Shown here in pieces: positions 1 to 8,680 of a DNA stretch of 64,000 nucleotides. How positions within the stretch are numbered: the first letter of the stretch is position 1; every line of letters begins with the position of its first letter. The position numbers and the translations under genes are program-made. A model generated the notes under the pieces. The model saw only the letters and a program-made list of their open reading frames with translations. It had not been told where the DNA came from and did not search any database. This stretch comes from Ruminococcus sp. 210702-SL.1.03 (GTDB lineage: Bacteria; Bacillota; Clostridia; Oscillospirales; Ruminococcaceae): contig NZ_JAJCLZ010000011.1 of assembly GCF_020559915.1 (NCBI RefSeq), positions 1 through 64,000 of the forward strand. Direction: 5' to 3'.

Positions 1-66
1 ATCATCGTCACTTAAATTCGTGACAATAGACAAAACAGCCTTTAAAACTTTGTGAATTTTTTTCAT

Positions 67-117
67 AACAAAACGGCAGGCTCAGAGCAAAATCTGCTCA
101 AAGTCTGCCGTTTTGTT
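67..117. terminator. Hairpin, possible terminator
   Basis: Inverted repeat: AACAAAACGGCAG at about 67-79 pairs with CTGCCGTTTTGTT at 105-117, with a second small stem (GAGCA/TGCTC) inside. It is followed by T-rich sequence on the plus side. It may end a gene lying to the left of the window. Nothing else is visible in bases 1-200. Confidence 0.5.
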
Positions 118-205
118 TGACGATGTTTAATTGTTGAGGGTTCAGATCCTTTTTTACGAAAAAGCATCTACGGTTTTACACCTGAAATTTTCGCTCTCAA
201 AACGC

Positions 206-232
206 AAAAAAAGCTCGTAAATACGAGCTTTT
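206..232 (-). terminator. Terminator of the tRNA unit
   Basis: On the minus strand AAAGCTCGTA and TACGAGCTTT form a stem followed by a run of seven T. It lies just downstream of the leftward-transcribed tRNA pair. Confidence 0.85.
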
Positions 233-263
233 CGAGGTGTGCATCTATTTTATTGCACAAGTA

Positions 264-347
264 TGGTGGGAGAAGATGGATTCGAACCATCGAAGCCGAA
301 GCAACAGATTTACAGTCTGCCCCCTTTGGCCGCTCGGGAATTCTCCC
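264..347 (-). tRNA. tRNA-Tyr (GTA)
   Basis: Read on the minus strand this is an 84-nt tRNA with acceptor stem GGGAGAA/TTCTCCC, an encoded CCA end, a T-arm GGTTCGAATCC and anticodon GTA within CTGTAAATC. The long variable arm is typical of bacterial tRNA-Tyr. It follows tRNA-Thr by 10 nt and shares its promoter. Confidence 0.97.
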
Positions 348-357
348 ATATTAAAAT

Positions 358-433
358 TGGAGCTGGTGGACGGACTTGAACCCCCGACCTGCTGATTACA
401 AATCAGCTGCTCTACCAACTGAGCTACACCAGC
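358..433 (-). tRNA. tRNA-Thr (TGT)
   Basis: A 76-nt cloverleaf on the minus strand: acceptor GCTGGTG/CACCAGC, D-arm AGCTCAGTTGGTAGAGC, anticodon TGT within ATTTGTAAT, T-arm GGGTTCAAGTCC and an encoded CCA end. It is the first gene of the two-tRNA unit. Confidence 0.97.
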
Positions 434-454
434 GTATCGCTGACAACATGATTT

Positions 455-483
455 ATTATATCATATTTTGCATGGCTTGTCAA
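455..483 (-). promoter_or_regulatory. Promoter of the tRNA unit
   Basis: On the minus strand TTGACA (478-483) and TATAAT (455-460) are separated by 17 bp, about 15 nt upstream of the expected start of the tRNA-Thr precursor. Confidence 0.85.
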
Positions 484-700
484 GAGGTTTTTTAAATTTT
501 CTTTAGCCGTTCAAGCTCTCTCGTCTGACAGCTTAATTATTATACCACACAAAATCGCATATGTCAACACCTTTTGCGTGTTTTTTCGCACTTTTGTATA
601 CTTGCACAAAATGCAGCCGCTATAAATGTACATATGCACGAATTCCACAAAAATCAGCACTTTTTATACGCAAATTTTCGCATATGCTGACTTTTTTATA
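484..700. other. AT-rich intergenic stretch, nothing recognised
   Basis: No open frame, RNA fold or repeat could be supported between the divergent tRNA and isomerase promoters. Confidence 0.5.
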
Positions 701-729
701 TTGAAATATGGCTGATTATGTGGTATAAT
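701..729 (+). promoter_or_regulatory. Promoter of the sugar isomerase gene
   Basis: TTGAAA (701-706) and an extended -10, TG-G-TATAAT (724-729), are spaced by 17 bp. The start codon follows 32 bp downstream. Confidence 0.85.
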
Positions 730-760
730 GACATTGATAAATTTTTTAGGAGGTTCTAAA

Positions 761-2260
761 ATGAATAAATTGTCAAATATGCCAGAGATAAAGATCGCGC
801 TCGTGGCAGTTTCCCGCGACTGCTTCCCTATGTCGCTCTCTGAAAACCGCCGCCGCGCCGTTGCCGCCGCTTTCCGCGAAAAGTACGACGCCGCTCAGCT
901 CTACGAATGTCCCGTTGTCATTGAAAACGAAAAGGATATGCGCAGGGCGCTCGACGACATCAACGCCGCTGAGTGCAGCGCTCTCGCCGTTTACCTCGGC
1001 AACTTTGGTCCTGAAACGCCCGAAACGCTGCTCGCTAAGTACTTTGACGGCCCCGTGATGTTCGCCGCCGCCGCTGAGGACGAATGCGGCGCTGAGCTTT
1101 CTGACAACCGCGGCGATGCTTTCTGCGGTATGCTCAACGCTTCCTACAACCTCAAACTTCGCGGCGTTCGCGCTTATATTCCCGAGTACCCCGTAGGCAC
1201 TGCCCCCGAGGTCGCCGATATGATCGCCGGATTTATCCCCGTTGCGCGCGCTGTCGCGGGTCTGAGAAATCTGAAACTCATCACTTTCGGCCCTCGCCCT
1301 CAGGATTTTCTTGCCTGCAACGCGCCTATAGCACGCCTTTACGACCTCGGCGTTGAGATCGAGGAAAACTCTGAGCTTGACCTTTTCGCCGCTTACAACG
1401 AGCACGCGGGCGACGAGCGCATACCTGCCGTTGTCGCCGAAATGACCGCTGAGCTTGGCGAGGGCAACAAGATGGCTGGCATTCTCCCCAAGCTCGCGCA
1501 GTACGAGATCACCCTGCTCGACTGGGCGGAACAGCACAAGGGCGACCGCAAATATGTCGCTTTCGCCAACAAATGCTGGCCCTCTTTCCAGACGCAGTTC
1601 GGCTTCGTGCCCTGCTATGTAAACGGCAGACTCGGCGCACGCGGCATTCCCGTTTCCTGCGAAGTTGATATTTACGGCGCGCTCAGCGAGTACGTTGGCC
1701 AGTGCGTTTCCGACGAGATCGTTACCCTGCTCGACATCAACAACACCGTTCCCGCCGACATCTACCGCGAGGACATCGAGGGCAAGTTCGGCTACACCCA
1801 GCGCGACACCTTCATGGGCTTCCACTGCGGCAACGGCTCGCACTGCATACTCAACAGCCCCGTGATGAAATATCAGAAGATAATGCACCGCGGACTCGAG
1901 CCGGATAAAGAGCCGGACATCACCCGCGGCACTCTCGAGGGCGACATCAAGGCGGGCGACATCACATTCTTCCGTCTGCATTCTTCCGCCGACACCAAGC
2001 TTCAGGCGTACGCCGCTCAGGGTGAGATACTCCCCGTCCGCACCCGCTCGTTCGGCACTATCGGCATATTCGGTATCAGCGAGATGGCGCGTTTTTACAG
2101 ATACGTCCTCATTGAGAAGGGCTATCCGCACCACGGCGCGGTAGTTTTTGGCCACCACGGCAAAGCGCTCTTCGACGTGCTGAAATACCTCGGCGTTGAG
2201 GACAGAGCCTTCAACCGCCCCGCAGGTATGCTCTACAAGAATGAAAATCCGTTCAAGTAA
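761..2260 (+). CDS. L-fucose/L-arabinose isomerase family protein
   Basis: A 499-residue cytoplasmic protein of the FucI/AraA superfamily (the L-fucose isomerase and related branch), expected to interconvert an aldose and a ketose using a divalent metal. The C-terminal half has the family's metal/substrate region with conserved acidic and His residues (FHCGNGSH near residue 368, and a His-rich stretch GYPHHGAVVFGHHGKAL near the end). The ATG at 761 was chosen because TAGGAGG lies 10 bp upstream; an in-frame start at 728 lacks a ribosome site and overlaps the -10 box. It has its own promoter and terminator. The neighbouring phosphoketolase would fit pentose use, but the real substrate cannot be read from sequence. 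Confidence 0.85.
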   Translation: MNKLSNMPEIKIALVAVSRDCFPMSLSENRRRAVAAAFREKYDAAQLYECPVVIENEKDMRRALDDINAAECSALAVYLGNFGPETPETLLAKYFDGPVMFAAAAEDECGAELSDNRGDAFCGMLNASYNLKLRGVRAYIPEYPVGTAPEVADMIAGFIPVARAVAGLRNLKLITFGPRPQDFLACNAPIARLYDLGVEIEENSELDLFAAYNEHAGDERIPAVVAEMTAELGEGNKMAGILPKLAQYEITLLDWAEQHKGDRKYVAFANKCWPSFQTQFGFVPCYVNGRLGARGIPVSCEVDIYGALSEYVGQCVSDEIVTLLDINNTVPADIYREDIEGKFGYTQRDTFMGFHCGNGSHCILNSPVMKYQKIMHRGLEPDKEPDITRGTLEGDIKAGDITFFRLHSSADTKLQAYAAQGEILPVRTRSFGTIGIFGISEMARFYRYVLIEKGYPHHGAVVFGHHGKALFDVLKYLGVEDRAFNRPAGMLYKNENPFK

Positions 2261-2286
2261 ATTTTAGCGAACATACAACATACAGC

Positions 2287-2324
2287 GCCGCCCCTCCCGA
2301 AATGAATTGGGAGGGGCGGTTTTT
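2287..2324 (+). terminator. Terminator of the isomerase gene
   Basis: CCGCCCCTCCC (2288-2298) pairs perfectly with GGGAGGGGCGG (2309-2319), followed by TTTTT. Confidence 0.95.
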
Positions 2325-2330
2325 ATATAC

Positions 2331-2369
2331 AAAAATTCACGCCGCCTGCGATCAAACAGACGGCGTGAA
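2331..2369 (-). terminator. Terminator of the phosphoketolase gene
   Basis: On the minus strand TTCACGCCG pairs with CGGCGTGAA and is followed by TTTTT, tail to tail with the isomerase terminator. Confidence 0.9.
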
Positions 2370-2409
2370 ATATTGTCAGCTATATCAAGCGTTCAGCCAA
2401 AAATCCAGC

Positions 2410-4770
2410 TTACTTGCTCCACTTCCAGTCGCGTACTTCGGGCAGATCCTGACCGTACTCGCTGATGTACTGCTTGTGAGCTACCAGCGTATCCATCATC
2501 TTCTGATAGAGGTACGAGCCCTTGTTGCCCAGCTCGGGCAGAGCCTTTATCATGTCGAGAACGAGGTGGAATCTGTCGATCTCGTTCTGTACTCTCATGT
2601 CGAACGGAGTGGTGATAGTTCCCTCTTCGTTGTAGCCGCAAACAAAGAGGTTGCGGTTCTCGCGGTGATACAGCAGCTCGTGTATCAGCGTTGGATAGCC
2701 GTGGAACGCGAAGATTATCGGCTTGTCCTTGGTGAACAGCGCGTTGAAATCAGCGTCGCTCAGACCGTGCGGGTGAGCGCTCTGCGGCTGAAGCTTAAAG
2801 AGGTCTACTACGTTTATAAATCTGATCTTTACCTGCGGCAGGTGCTCGCGCATGATGGTAACAGCCGCCAGGCACTCCAGAGTAGGAGTATCGCCGCAGC
2901 AGGCGAGTACAACGTCAGGCTCTTCGCCCTGGTCGTTGGAAGCCCACTCCCATATGCCTATACCCTGTGTGCAGTGCTTTACAGCCTGCTCCATAGTCAG
3001 CCACTGGGGACGGGGGTGCTTAGAAGTTACCATTACGTTTACATAGTTCTTAGAACGTATGCAGTGGTCGAAGCAGGAGAGCAGGCAGTTAGTATCAGGC
3101 GGCAGATACATTCTTACAACGTCTGCCTTCTTGTTGGCAACGTGGTCGAGGAAGCCGGGGTCCTGATGAGTAAAGCCGTTGTGGTCCTGCTGCCATACGT
3201 TAGAGGAAAGTATGTAGTTGAGCGAAGCGATCTTCTGACGCCAAGGCAGCTCAGAAGTTACTTTCAGCCACTTAGCGTGCTGCGAGAACATAGAGTCTAC
3301 TATTCTGATGAATGCTTCGTAGCTTGCGAAGAAGCCGTGGCGGCCTGTGAGCAGGTAGCCCTCGAGCCAGCCTTCGCACATATGCTCGGAAAGCATAGAG
3401 TCCATAACTCTTCCGTCGTTAGCGAGGAATTCGTCGCTGTCGTAAGCTTCGGCGTTCCAGTCGCGGTTGGTTTCCTCAAAAACCTTGCCCAGTCTGTTGG
3501 ACATAGTTTCGTCAGGTCCGAATATACGGAAGTTTCTCTGCTCCTTATTGAGCTTGAAAATATCGCGTACAAATCCGCCAAGCTCTATCATATCCTGCGC
3601 TTCAACGCTGCCGGGAACGGGAACATCTATCGCGTAGTTCTTAAAGTCGGGAAGTCTGAGGTCGCGCAGCAGCTTGCCGCCGTTCGCGTGGGGGTTAGCG
3701 CCCATTCTGTGGTCGCCAACGGGTGCCAGCTCTTCCAGCTCGGGGATAAGTCTGCCGTTTTCGTCAAACAGCTCTTCGGGCTTGTAGCTCTTGAGCCATT
3801 TTTCCAGCAGCTCAAGGTGATCGGGCTGCTCCATGGTGATGGGCACCTGATGTGCGCGGAAGCTGTTTTCTATCTGCTTGCCGTCTACGACCTTAGGGCC
3901 TGTCCAGCCCTTAGGAGAACGGAAGACGATCATAGGCCACATAGGTCTTTCCTTAACGCCGTCCTCGCGCGCAGCTTTCTGTATAGCCTTGATCTCTTCG
4001 ATAACGGTATCGAGAGTTTCAGCCATCAGCTTGTGCATGGTCTTGGGGTCGTCGCCCTCTACGAAATAAGGCTTCCAGCCGCAGCCCTCGAAGAATTTCC
4101 GGATCTCGTCATGCGAAATTCTCGAGAAGATGGTGGGGTTGGAGATCTTGTAGCCGTTGAGGTGGAGTATGGGCAGAACAGCACCGTCGGTGGCGGGGTT
4201 CAGGAATTTGTTAGAGTGCCATGCGGTAGCGAGAGGGCCTGTTTCAGCCTCGCCGTCGCCTACTACGCAGGTGGTTATCATTCCGGGGTTATCGAAAACC
4301 GAGCCGAAAGCGTGCGCCAGCGAATAACCGAGCTCGCCGCCCTCATTGATAGAGCCGGGAGTTTCAGGCGCAACGTGAGAAGATATTCCGCCCGGGAAAG
4401 AGAACTGCTTGAAAAGCTTCTTCATACCCTCTGCATCGCGTGAGATGTTTGGGTAAACTTCGGAGTAAGAGCCTTCGAGGTAGGTGTTGGCCACCATGAA
4501 GTTTCCTCCGTGGCCGGGGCCGGAGATGTAGATCATATCAAGATCATACTTCTTGATAACTCTGTTGAGGTGAACGTAGATAAAGTTCTGTCCGGGAACA
4601 GTACCCCAGTGACCTACTATCTTTTTCTTGATGTGGTCAGTGGTGAGGGGTTCGCGGAGCAGGGGGTTATCCAGCAGGTAAAGCTGACCTGCGGAAAGGT
4701 AGTTTGCAGCGCGCCAGTAGGCGTCCATTTTCTCCAGAAGTTCAGGAGAAATATTGCAAGTATCTGACAT
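2410..4770 (-). CDS. xfp: Xylulose-5-phosphate/fructose-6-phosphate phosphoketolase
   Basis: A 786-residue thiamine-diphosphate enzyme that splits xylulose 5-phosphate (often also fructose 6-phosphate) with phosphate into acetyl phosphate and a C3 (or C4) sugar phosphate. Length matches the family. Visible signatures include [11 protein letters not shown] near residue 53, SGPGHGGNF near residue 84, the ThDP-binding [17 protein letters not shown] near residue 165, and the C-terminal domain with [15 protein letters not shown]. The start has a GGAGG site 7-8 bp upstream. It is a single-gene unit with a consensus promoter and a CcpA-like operator at the transcription start, so catabolite repression is likely. 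It probably drains pentose phosphate to acetate in this fermenter. Confidence 0.97.
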   Translation of the reverse strand: MSDTCNISPELLEKMDAYWRAANYLSAGQLYLLDNPLLREPLTTDHIKKKIVGHWGTVPGQNFIYVHLNRVIKKYDLDMIYISGPGHGGNFMVANTYLEGSYSEVYPNISRDAEGMKKLFKQFSFPGGISSHVAPETPGSINEGGELGYSLAHAFGSVFDNPGMITTCVVGDGEAETGPLATAWHSNKFLNPATDGAVLPILHLNGYKISNPTIFSRISHDEIRKFFEGCGWKPYFVEGDDPKTMHKLMAETLDTVIEEIKAIQKAAREDGVKERPMWPMIVFRSPKGWTGPKVVDGKQIENSFRAHQVPITMEQPDHLELLEKWLKSYKPEELFDENGRLIPELEELAPVGDHRMGANPHANGGKLLRDLRLPDFKNYAIDVPVPGSVEAQDMIELGGFVRDIFKLNKEQRNFRIFGPDETMSNRLGKVFEETNRDWNAEAYDSDEFLANDGRVMDSMLSEHMCEGWLEGYLLTGRHGFFASYEAFIRIVDSMFSQHAKWLKVTSELPWRQKIASLNYILSSNVWQQDHNGFTHQDPGFLDHVANKKADVVRMYLPPDTNCLLSCFDHCIRSKNYVNVMVTSKHPRPQWLTMEQAVKHCTQGIGIWEWASNDQGEEPDVVLACCGDTPTLECLAAVTIMREHLPQVKIRFINVVDLFKLQPQSAHPHGLSDADFNALFTKDKPIIFAFHGYPTLIHELLYHRENRNLFVCGYNEEGTITTPFDMRVQNEIDRFHLVLDMIKALPELGNKGSYLYQKMMDTLVAHKQYISEYGQDLPEVRDWKWSK

Positions 4771-4801
4771 AAAAGCCCTCCATTACATAAAAATTGAAAG
4801 C

Positions 4802-4816
4802 GGTAAACGTTTTCAT
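4802..4816 (-). promoter_or_regulatory. Putative CcpA operator (cre) of xfp
   Basis: On the minus strand ATGAAAACGTTTACC matches the cre consensus WTGNAANCGNWNNCW at 14 of 15 positions. It lies about +2 to +16 relative to the predicted start, a position where bound CcpA normally blocks transcription. Confidence 0.6.
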
Positions 4817-4824
4817 ATATCATC

Positions 4825-4853
4825 ATTATATCACAATAATCCCGCCGTTTCAA
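4825..4853 (-). promoter_or_regulatory. Promoter of xfp
   Basis: On the minus strand TTGAAA (4848-4853), a 17-bp spacer, and TATAAT (4825-4830). Confidence 0.88.
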
Positions 4854-4973
4854 GAAAAGAATTTGAAAATAACCGATTATTTTATACTGTATGCTGTATT
4901 TTTCATGCGGTATATGGATATTTACATATCACATTTCTTAATCACATACCGCGTATGCGGCATATCCGAACAC

Positions 4974-5020
4974 AAAAAGCCGGCAGGCAGACCGCAAATC
5001 CTCGGCACTCCCCGTCGGCT
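4974..5020 (-). terminator. Terminator of the nitroreductase gene
   Basis: On the minus strand AGCCGACGGG pairs with CCTGCCGGCT (one mismatch), followed by TTTTTGTG. It sits 24 bp past the stop codon. Confidence 0.7.
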
Positions 5021-5043
5021 AAGCTATTGACATTTTGTGCAGC

Positions 5044-5580
5044 TTAGAAGAACTTTGCCACGTCCTCCAGCGCTCTTCTTTTAGGTCTTATCGGCTGCTC
5101 ATCAGGCGCGCCTACGGCTATTACCGATACGACAGTTTCGCTCTCGGGAATGTCCAGCAGACCGCGAATTTTCTCGCCGTCACGAATGCCCATTATCAGC
5201 GTGCCAAGCCCAAGCTCCGCCGCTTTGAGCACAAGTATCTCGTTGTTCAGACCCAGATCGTAAAAGCCCCAGCCGTTGCCGACCTCGTTGTCGGGGTTGC
5301 CCTCTTTGTCAAAACCCGCGCGTGTGTGCACGAACGTAGTCACAATAAGTACTGCATTTTCAGCACGTTCGCGGTTAAACCCCGGCAGGCACTCCTCGCG
5401 CAGCTTGTTGCAAATGTCCTCGCTCACAAGGCAGTAAAAGCGCGCCGTCTGCGAATTTTTCCACGAAGGTGCTTCCTGCGCCGCGGCTATCAGCTCACCT
5501 ATCTGCTCCCTTGTCGGTCTGCCCTCAGCGGTGTATTTTCTCACGCTTCTTCTGCTTTCTATCAGCTTTTGAAATTCCAT
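5044..5580 (-). CDS. Nitroreductase family protein
   Basis: A 178-residue FMN-dependent nitroreductase-fold protein. The N-terminal signature is the family's ESRRSVRKYT near residue 8, followed by a PSWKNSQ substrate/FMN segment, and GLGTLIMGIRD in the C-terminal half. Such enzymes reduce nitro compounds, quinones or flavins with NAD(P)H, usually as dimers; the natural substrate cannot be predicted. The start has AAAGGAG 9 bp upstream. It begins 21 bp after the stop of the membrane protein gene at 5602-7293 and is probably co-transcribed with it. Confidence 0.92.
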   Translation of the reverse strand: MEFQKLIESRRSVRKYTAEGRPTREQIGELIAAAQEAPSWKNSQTARFYCLVSEDICNKLREECLPGFNRERAENAVLIVTTFVHTRAGFDKEGNPDNEVGNGWGFYDLGLNNEILVLKAAELGLGTLIMGIRDGEKIRGLLDIPESETVVSVIAVGAPDEQPIRPKRRALEDVAKFF

Positions 5581-5601
5581 TTTTAAGCACTCCTTTGTTG
5601 A

Positions 5602-7293
5602 TCATATATCCGATCGCCGCACATCTTCGGCGGTCTGTACTGTTGATGTTTTGTGCACATCTCGCCTGCTGTAAACATCTATACGCTGGTGAAAAATGCG
5701 CTGCGGACCCAAGTTCGCGGAAACGTAAAAGGTCTTCGGCACAATGCCCTCGCCCATGATGAACGGCCCGCAAAAGTAGCGGTCAGCCGCCCCGTAGCAG
5801 ACCGCCGCTGCCACGACTTCGTCGCATTTCAGCTTGAATCCCGCGATGCAGGGCGGCAGATACATGATATTTTCGGGCGAATTCGGGTCGCCGCCATACC
5901 GCGCGGGAAGCTGTTCGACCGCCACAAGCCCCGCCGCCAGCGCCTTTTCGGGCGTGTCGATCTCGTCGGGGTCGATGCCGCTAAGCTGTTTTATCGTGCG
6001 GTATTTCAGATCAGTCCGCCGCGCCCACGGCGACATTTCCGGATCATCAAGCTTAGAAAAGTAAATTATTTCACCGCCGCGAACCGCCACACGCGCATCT
6101 TCGCCCTCGATGACGTAAGCCGTTTCGTCCCCGTATGGCGTGTAAATGCAGAGACCTCGCGGCTTCGGAGGTTCGCCAAAGACCGCCGTATCCGCCGCCA
6201 TCCGCGCCAGCTTTTCCGAATCGCGGATCTCCTCCACACAGCGCTTCACATATTCCGCCGAAACGCCCTCACCGGCAAAGATAGTGACGTTCGCATCAAA
6301 CGTTTGCCAGTAAAAATTCGGCATAGGCTCAAATTCGTTCCAAAGACAGATCATCTCCGCCTTCTTTTTGTACTCGTCAAATTCGCTGTCGAGCTGTTTT
6401 TTCAGACGTTCGTAGCGCGCCCACGAGAATTCAGCGCAAAAGATCGGCTCGCCGTGCAGGTCTGCGTCGGTGAAAAAGTCGCTGAACCAGCCGCGGCTTT
6501 CGTAGCCCTGCGAGTTGTTTGAAATGCGGCAGTCGTAATAAAAAGCAGCAAAATTAAGCATTTCGTCGTTCAGATCGGCGGCGTTAAGCTGCTTATTCGG
6601 CTGAGAAAGCAGCAGTTCAGCGGGGTCGGCGGTGCGATTTTTGACATTTTCTACAAGCTTGGCGTTGCCCTCGTCAACCATAAAATGCTCGCTGTAACCG
6701 CCTTTTTCAGCCAGCCACACCATAAAATAGACAATCGGCATGGCGGCGTAACGCATTATCTGCGTGTGCTGACCCTCGCGCGGCTTGCTGTTTGGCGAGA
6801 TGCCGTTCAGTTTGAAATATTCGCGCTCTGCCATAGGGAAATAGCCTGCCGCGCTGTCGCCGATGAAGCCAAAGCCCGCCGTGCCGCCCGAAAAAGCGCT
6901 TTTCATACTGTTTGTGCTTTTGAAAAGCCACACCGCGAGCAACATCAGCAGCGCGCCGAGCGACCAAAAGCAGACCGCCGCCTGAGGTATATCCCATGTA
7001 ACATACAGCCCGCCAAAAAATATGCAGAAAAGCGATGTCTTGATCATAAAGCCAATAGCTATCGGTCTGCGCTTTCCCTTATTGCACCAGCGCCATATCA
7101 TCAGATCTACCGCAGCAAGAGTTATGGAGTGGCAGACGAGCACCGAACCCGCGCCTATATCCTCTGCCTTGTACATTTTGTTTTCAAAAAACATCTGCAT
7201 AAGCGTTGCCGCAAGCACCATGTACGCTCCGTCGAGCATAAGACAAATGCTCTGCACTGCCGTTTGGTATCTGCGGCGCTTGGTTTTTGCCAT
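5602..7293 (-). CDS. Uncharacterised membrane protein, 563 aa
   Basis: Not recognised. The N-terminal 125 residues contain about four hydrophobic segments (roughly 14-35, 50-68, 77-100 and 105-125), with a possible fifth near 180-195. The remaining two thirds is hydrophilic and mixed alpha/beta in character, rich in Trp, Tyr and acidic residues, with no known catalytic motif visible. It probably sits in the cytoplasmic membrane with a large soluble C-terminal domain. GGGGG lies 8 bp before the ATG, behind a consensus promoter. It is the first gene of a two-gene unit with the nitroreductase. Codon use matches the neighbours. Confidence 0.75.
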   Translation of the reverse strand: MAKTKRRRYQTAVQSICLMLDGAYMVLAATLMQMFFENKMYKAEDIGAGSVLVCHSITLAAVDLMIWRWCNKGKRRPIAIGFMIKTSLFCIFFGGLYVTWDIPQAAVCFWSLGALLMLLAVWLFKSTNSMKSAFSGGTAGFGFIGDSAAGYFPMAEREYFKLNGISPNSKPREGQHTQIMRYAAMPIVYFMVWLAEKGGYSEHFMVDEGNAKLVENVKNRTADPAELLLSQPNKQLNAADLNDEMLNFAAFYYDCRISNNSQGYESRGWFSDFFTDADLHGEPIFCAEFSWARYERLKKQLDSEFDEYKKKAEMICLWNEFEPMPNFYWQTFDANVTIFAGEGVSAEYVKRCVEEIRDSEKLARMAADTAVFGEPPKPRGLCIYTPYGDETAYVIEGEDARVAVRGGEIIYFSKLDDPEMSPWARRTDLKYRTIKQLSGIDPDEIDTPEKALAAGLVAVEQLPARYGGDPNSPENIMYLPPCIAGFKLKCDEVVAAAVCYGAADRYFCGPFIMGEGIVPKTFYVSANLGPQRIFHQRIDVYSRRDVHKTSTVQTAEDVRRSDI

Positions 7294-7330
7294 TTTGTTT
7301 TCCCCCTATACCTTTATAATATATATGCTT

Positions 7331-7359
7331 ATTATAATACGTCGGCGAAAAGTTGTCAA
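7331..7359 (-). promoter_or_regulatory. Promoter of the membrane protein-nitroreductase unit
   Basis: On the minus strand TTGACA (7354-7359), 17 bp, TATAAT (7331-7336). Confidence 0.88.
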
Positions 7360-7414
7360 TAGTTGTCGGCAGATCATACAAATCATGTACTTGATTTTCG
7401 TGCAGATTGCCCTC

Positions 7415-7445
7415 TTGACTTGCAGCACGCTCCAAGTTGTATAAT
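7415..7445 (+). promoter_or_regulatory. MerR-type promoter/operator with 19-bp spacer
   Basis: TTGACT (7415-7420) and TATAAT (7440-7445) are separated by 19 bp instead of 17. The spacer and -35 edge carry a near-palindrome, ACTTGCAG-CACG-CTCCAAGT (7 of 8 arm positions). An overlong spacer filled by a dyad is the hallmark of promoters activated by MerR-family regulators, which untwist the DNA. No MerR gene is in the window. Confidence 0.7.
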
Positions 7446-7479
7446 ATATTCAGAGAATAAATTAAGGAGGTGATTTCAG

Positions 7480-7914
7480 ATGAAATACCAGAAGAGGAGA
7501 GATTTTGAAGATGCAAATATGTTCGGTACGGGCGAGCCAAACACCGCTTACGCCAAATTTTTCGTGGGCGATTCGTTCCTCAACCCACTGACCGACCCCA
7601 AGGGCGTGCTTTTCGCGGCGAACGTAACGTTTGAACCCGGCTGCCGCAACAATTGGCATATCCACCATTCTGACAAGGGCGGCGGACAGCTTCTGCTCTG
7701 CACGGCGGGCGAGGGCTGGTATCAGGAAGAGGGCAAGCCCGCGGTCAGCCTTACGCCGGGCAGTGTGGTAATGATACCTTCAAATGTCAAGCATTGGCAC
7801 GGAGCGAAGTCTGACAGCTGGTTCAGCCACATTGCGGTAGAAGTTCCGGGCGAAAATTGCAGCAACGAATGGTGCGAGCCTGTATCCGATGAAGTTTACA
7901 ACATTTTAAAATAA
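7480..7914 (+). CDS. Cupin-domain protein
   Basis: A 144-residue single-domain cupin. Motif 1 is visible as G-C-R-N-N-W-H-I-H-H with the histidines near residues 56-59, and motif 2 as PGSVVMIPSNVKHWHG near residues 95-110. The His residues suggest a bound metal. It resembles the small cupins often paired with carboxymuconolactone-decarboxylase-like or flavodoxin genes in anaerobes; the reaction is unknown. TAAGGAGGTGATTTCAG gives a perfect ribosome site. It is the first gene after the MerR-type promoter and lies 18 bp ahead of the flavodoxin gene, so the two are probably induced together by a stress or small electrophile. Confidence 0.9.
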   Translation: MKYQKRRDFEDANMFGTGEPNTAYAKFFVGDSFLNPLTDPKGVLFAANVTFEPGCRNNWHIHHSDKGGGQLLLCTAGEGWYQEEGKPAVSLTPGSVVMIPSNVKHWHGAKSDSWFSHIAVEVPGENCSNEWCEPVSDEVYNILK

Positions 7915-7932
7915 TTACAGGAGGTAACAGCA

Positions 7933-8409
7933 ATGAGCAAAGCGATCGTTACATATTTTTCCGCAAGCGGAGTTACGGCTAAGGCGGCAATGCAGCTTGC
8001 CGACGCGCTGGGCTGCGGCGTTTACGAGATCGTGCCGAAAGTGCCCTACACCGATGAGGATCTCAACTGGATGAATTCCAAGTCGCGCTCCAGTTTGGAG
8101 ATGAAGGGCGGCGCGGATCACCCCGAGCTTGCCGACACCGCGGCGGATTTTTCCGCATACGACACCGTTTTCGTGGGCTTCCCGATATGGTGGTACGTTG
8201 CGCCGACTATCATAAATCGTTTTTTGGAAGCTTATGACTTTTCGGGCAAGAAGATAATACTTTTCGCGACCTCGGGCGGCAGCGGATTTGGCAAGACGGC
8301 AGCCGCTCTGAAAAAGAGCGCCCCCGCCGCTGAAATTGTCCAGGGCAAGCTGCTCAACGGCATGAGCGCCGCCGAGATAAAGGCTTGGGCGGATAGTCTG
8401 GGCATTTAA
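7933..8409 (+). CDS. Flavodoxin-like protein
   Basis: A 158-residue flavodoxin-fold protein of the short NAD(P)H-dehydrogenase/flavodoxin_4 type. The FMN phosphate loop is seen as YFSASGVTAKAA near residues 8-19, and the second flavin loop as FVGFPIWWYVAPT near residues 80-92. It likely carries electrons or reduces quinone-like compounds in the cytoplasm. AGGAGGT lies 9 bp before the ATG. It is the second gene of the cupin-flavodoxin unit and is followed by a clear terminator. Confidence 0.92.
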   Translation: MSKAIVTYFSASGVTAKAAMQLADALGCGVYEIVPKVPYTDEDLNWMNSKSRSSLEMKGGADHPELADTAADFSAYDTVFVGFPIWWYVAPTIINRFLEAYDFSGKKIILFATSGGSGFGKTAAALKKSAPAAEIVQGKLLNGMSAAEIKAWADSLGI

Positions 8410-8442
8410 AACAGGGCAAAAACACTGCAAAATATAGCATTT

Positions 8443-8472
8443 AGCCGCTGAGGGTATCAGCGGCTTTTTTTG
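8443..8472 (+). terminator. Terminator of the cupin-flavodoxin unit
   Basis: GCCGCTGA pairs with TCAGCGGC around GGGTA, then a run of T. Confidence 0.95.
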
Positions 8473-8535
8473 TAGAAAATGTATGAGTAAAGTTGTGCAT
8501 TGTTACAAAATTATGGTCTAATTTATAGAATATTA

Positions 8536-8564
8536 TTGACAAAGCTTTATGTTCGTGTTATAAT
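8536..8564 (+). promoter_or_regulatory. Promoter of the secreted protein gene
   Basis: Consensus TTGACA (8536-8541), 17 bp, TATAAT (8559-8564), followed by a 110-nt 5' leader. Confidence 0.92.
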
Positions 8565-8572
8565 CAAATATA

Positions 8573-8609
8573 GTAGCAGAGGAAAATTATTCAATACTTT
8601 CCCTGCTAC
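8573..8609 (+). other. 5'-terminal stem-loop of the mRNA leader
   Basis: GTAGCAG-A-GGAAA pairs with TTTCC-CTGCTAC (12 bp with one bulged A) across a 12-nt loop. It starts only about 2 nt after the predicted transcription start and is not followed by T, so it is not a terminator. Stem-loops at the extreme 5' end are known to stabilise bacterial mRNAs. Confidence 0.6.
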
Positions 8610-8680
8610 ATACAAAAAAGGCATGTGGTTTCACGAGTGTCATTTATATGCATTAAAAAATCAATAGGAGGGATTTCATT

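Noticed and set aside
773..2158. Open frame of 461 codons opposite the sugar isomerase gene
   Set aside because: Antisense shadow; no promoter or ribosome site, and low-complexity translation.
2302..4443. Open frame of 713 codons on the plus strand opposite xfp
   Set aside because: It is the antisense shadow of a highly conserved, codon-biased gene; it has no ribosome site and runs through two terminators.
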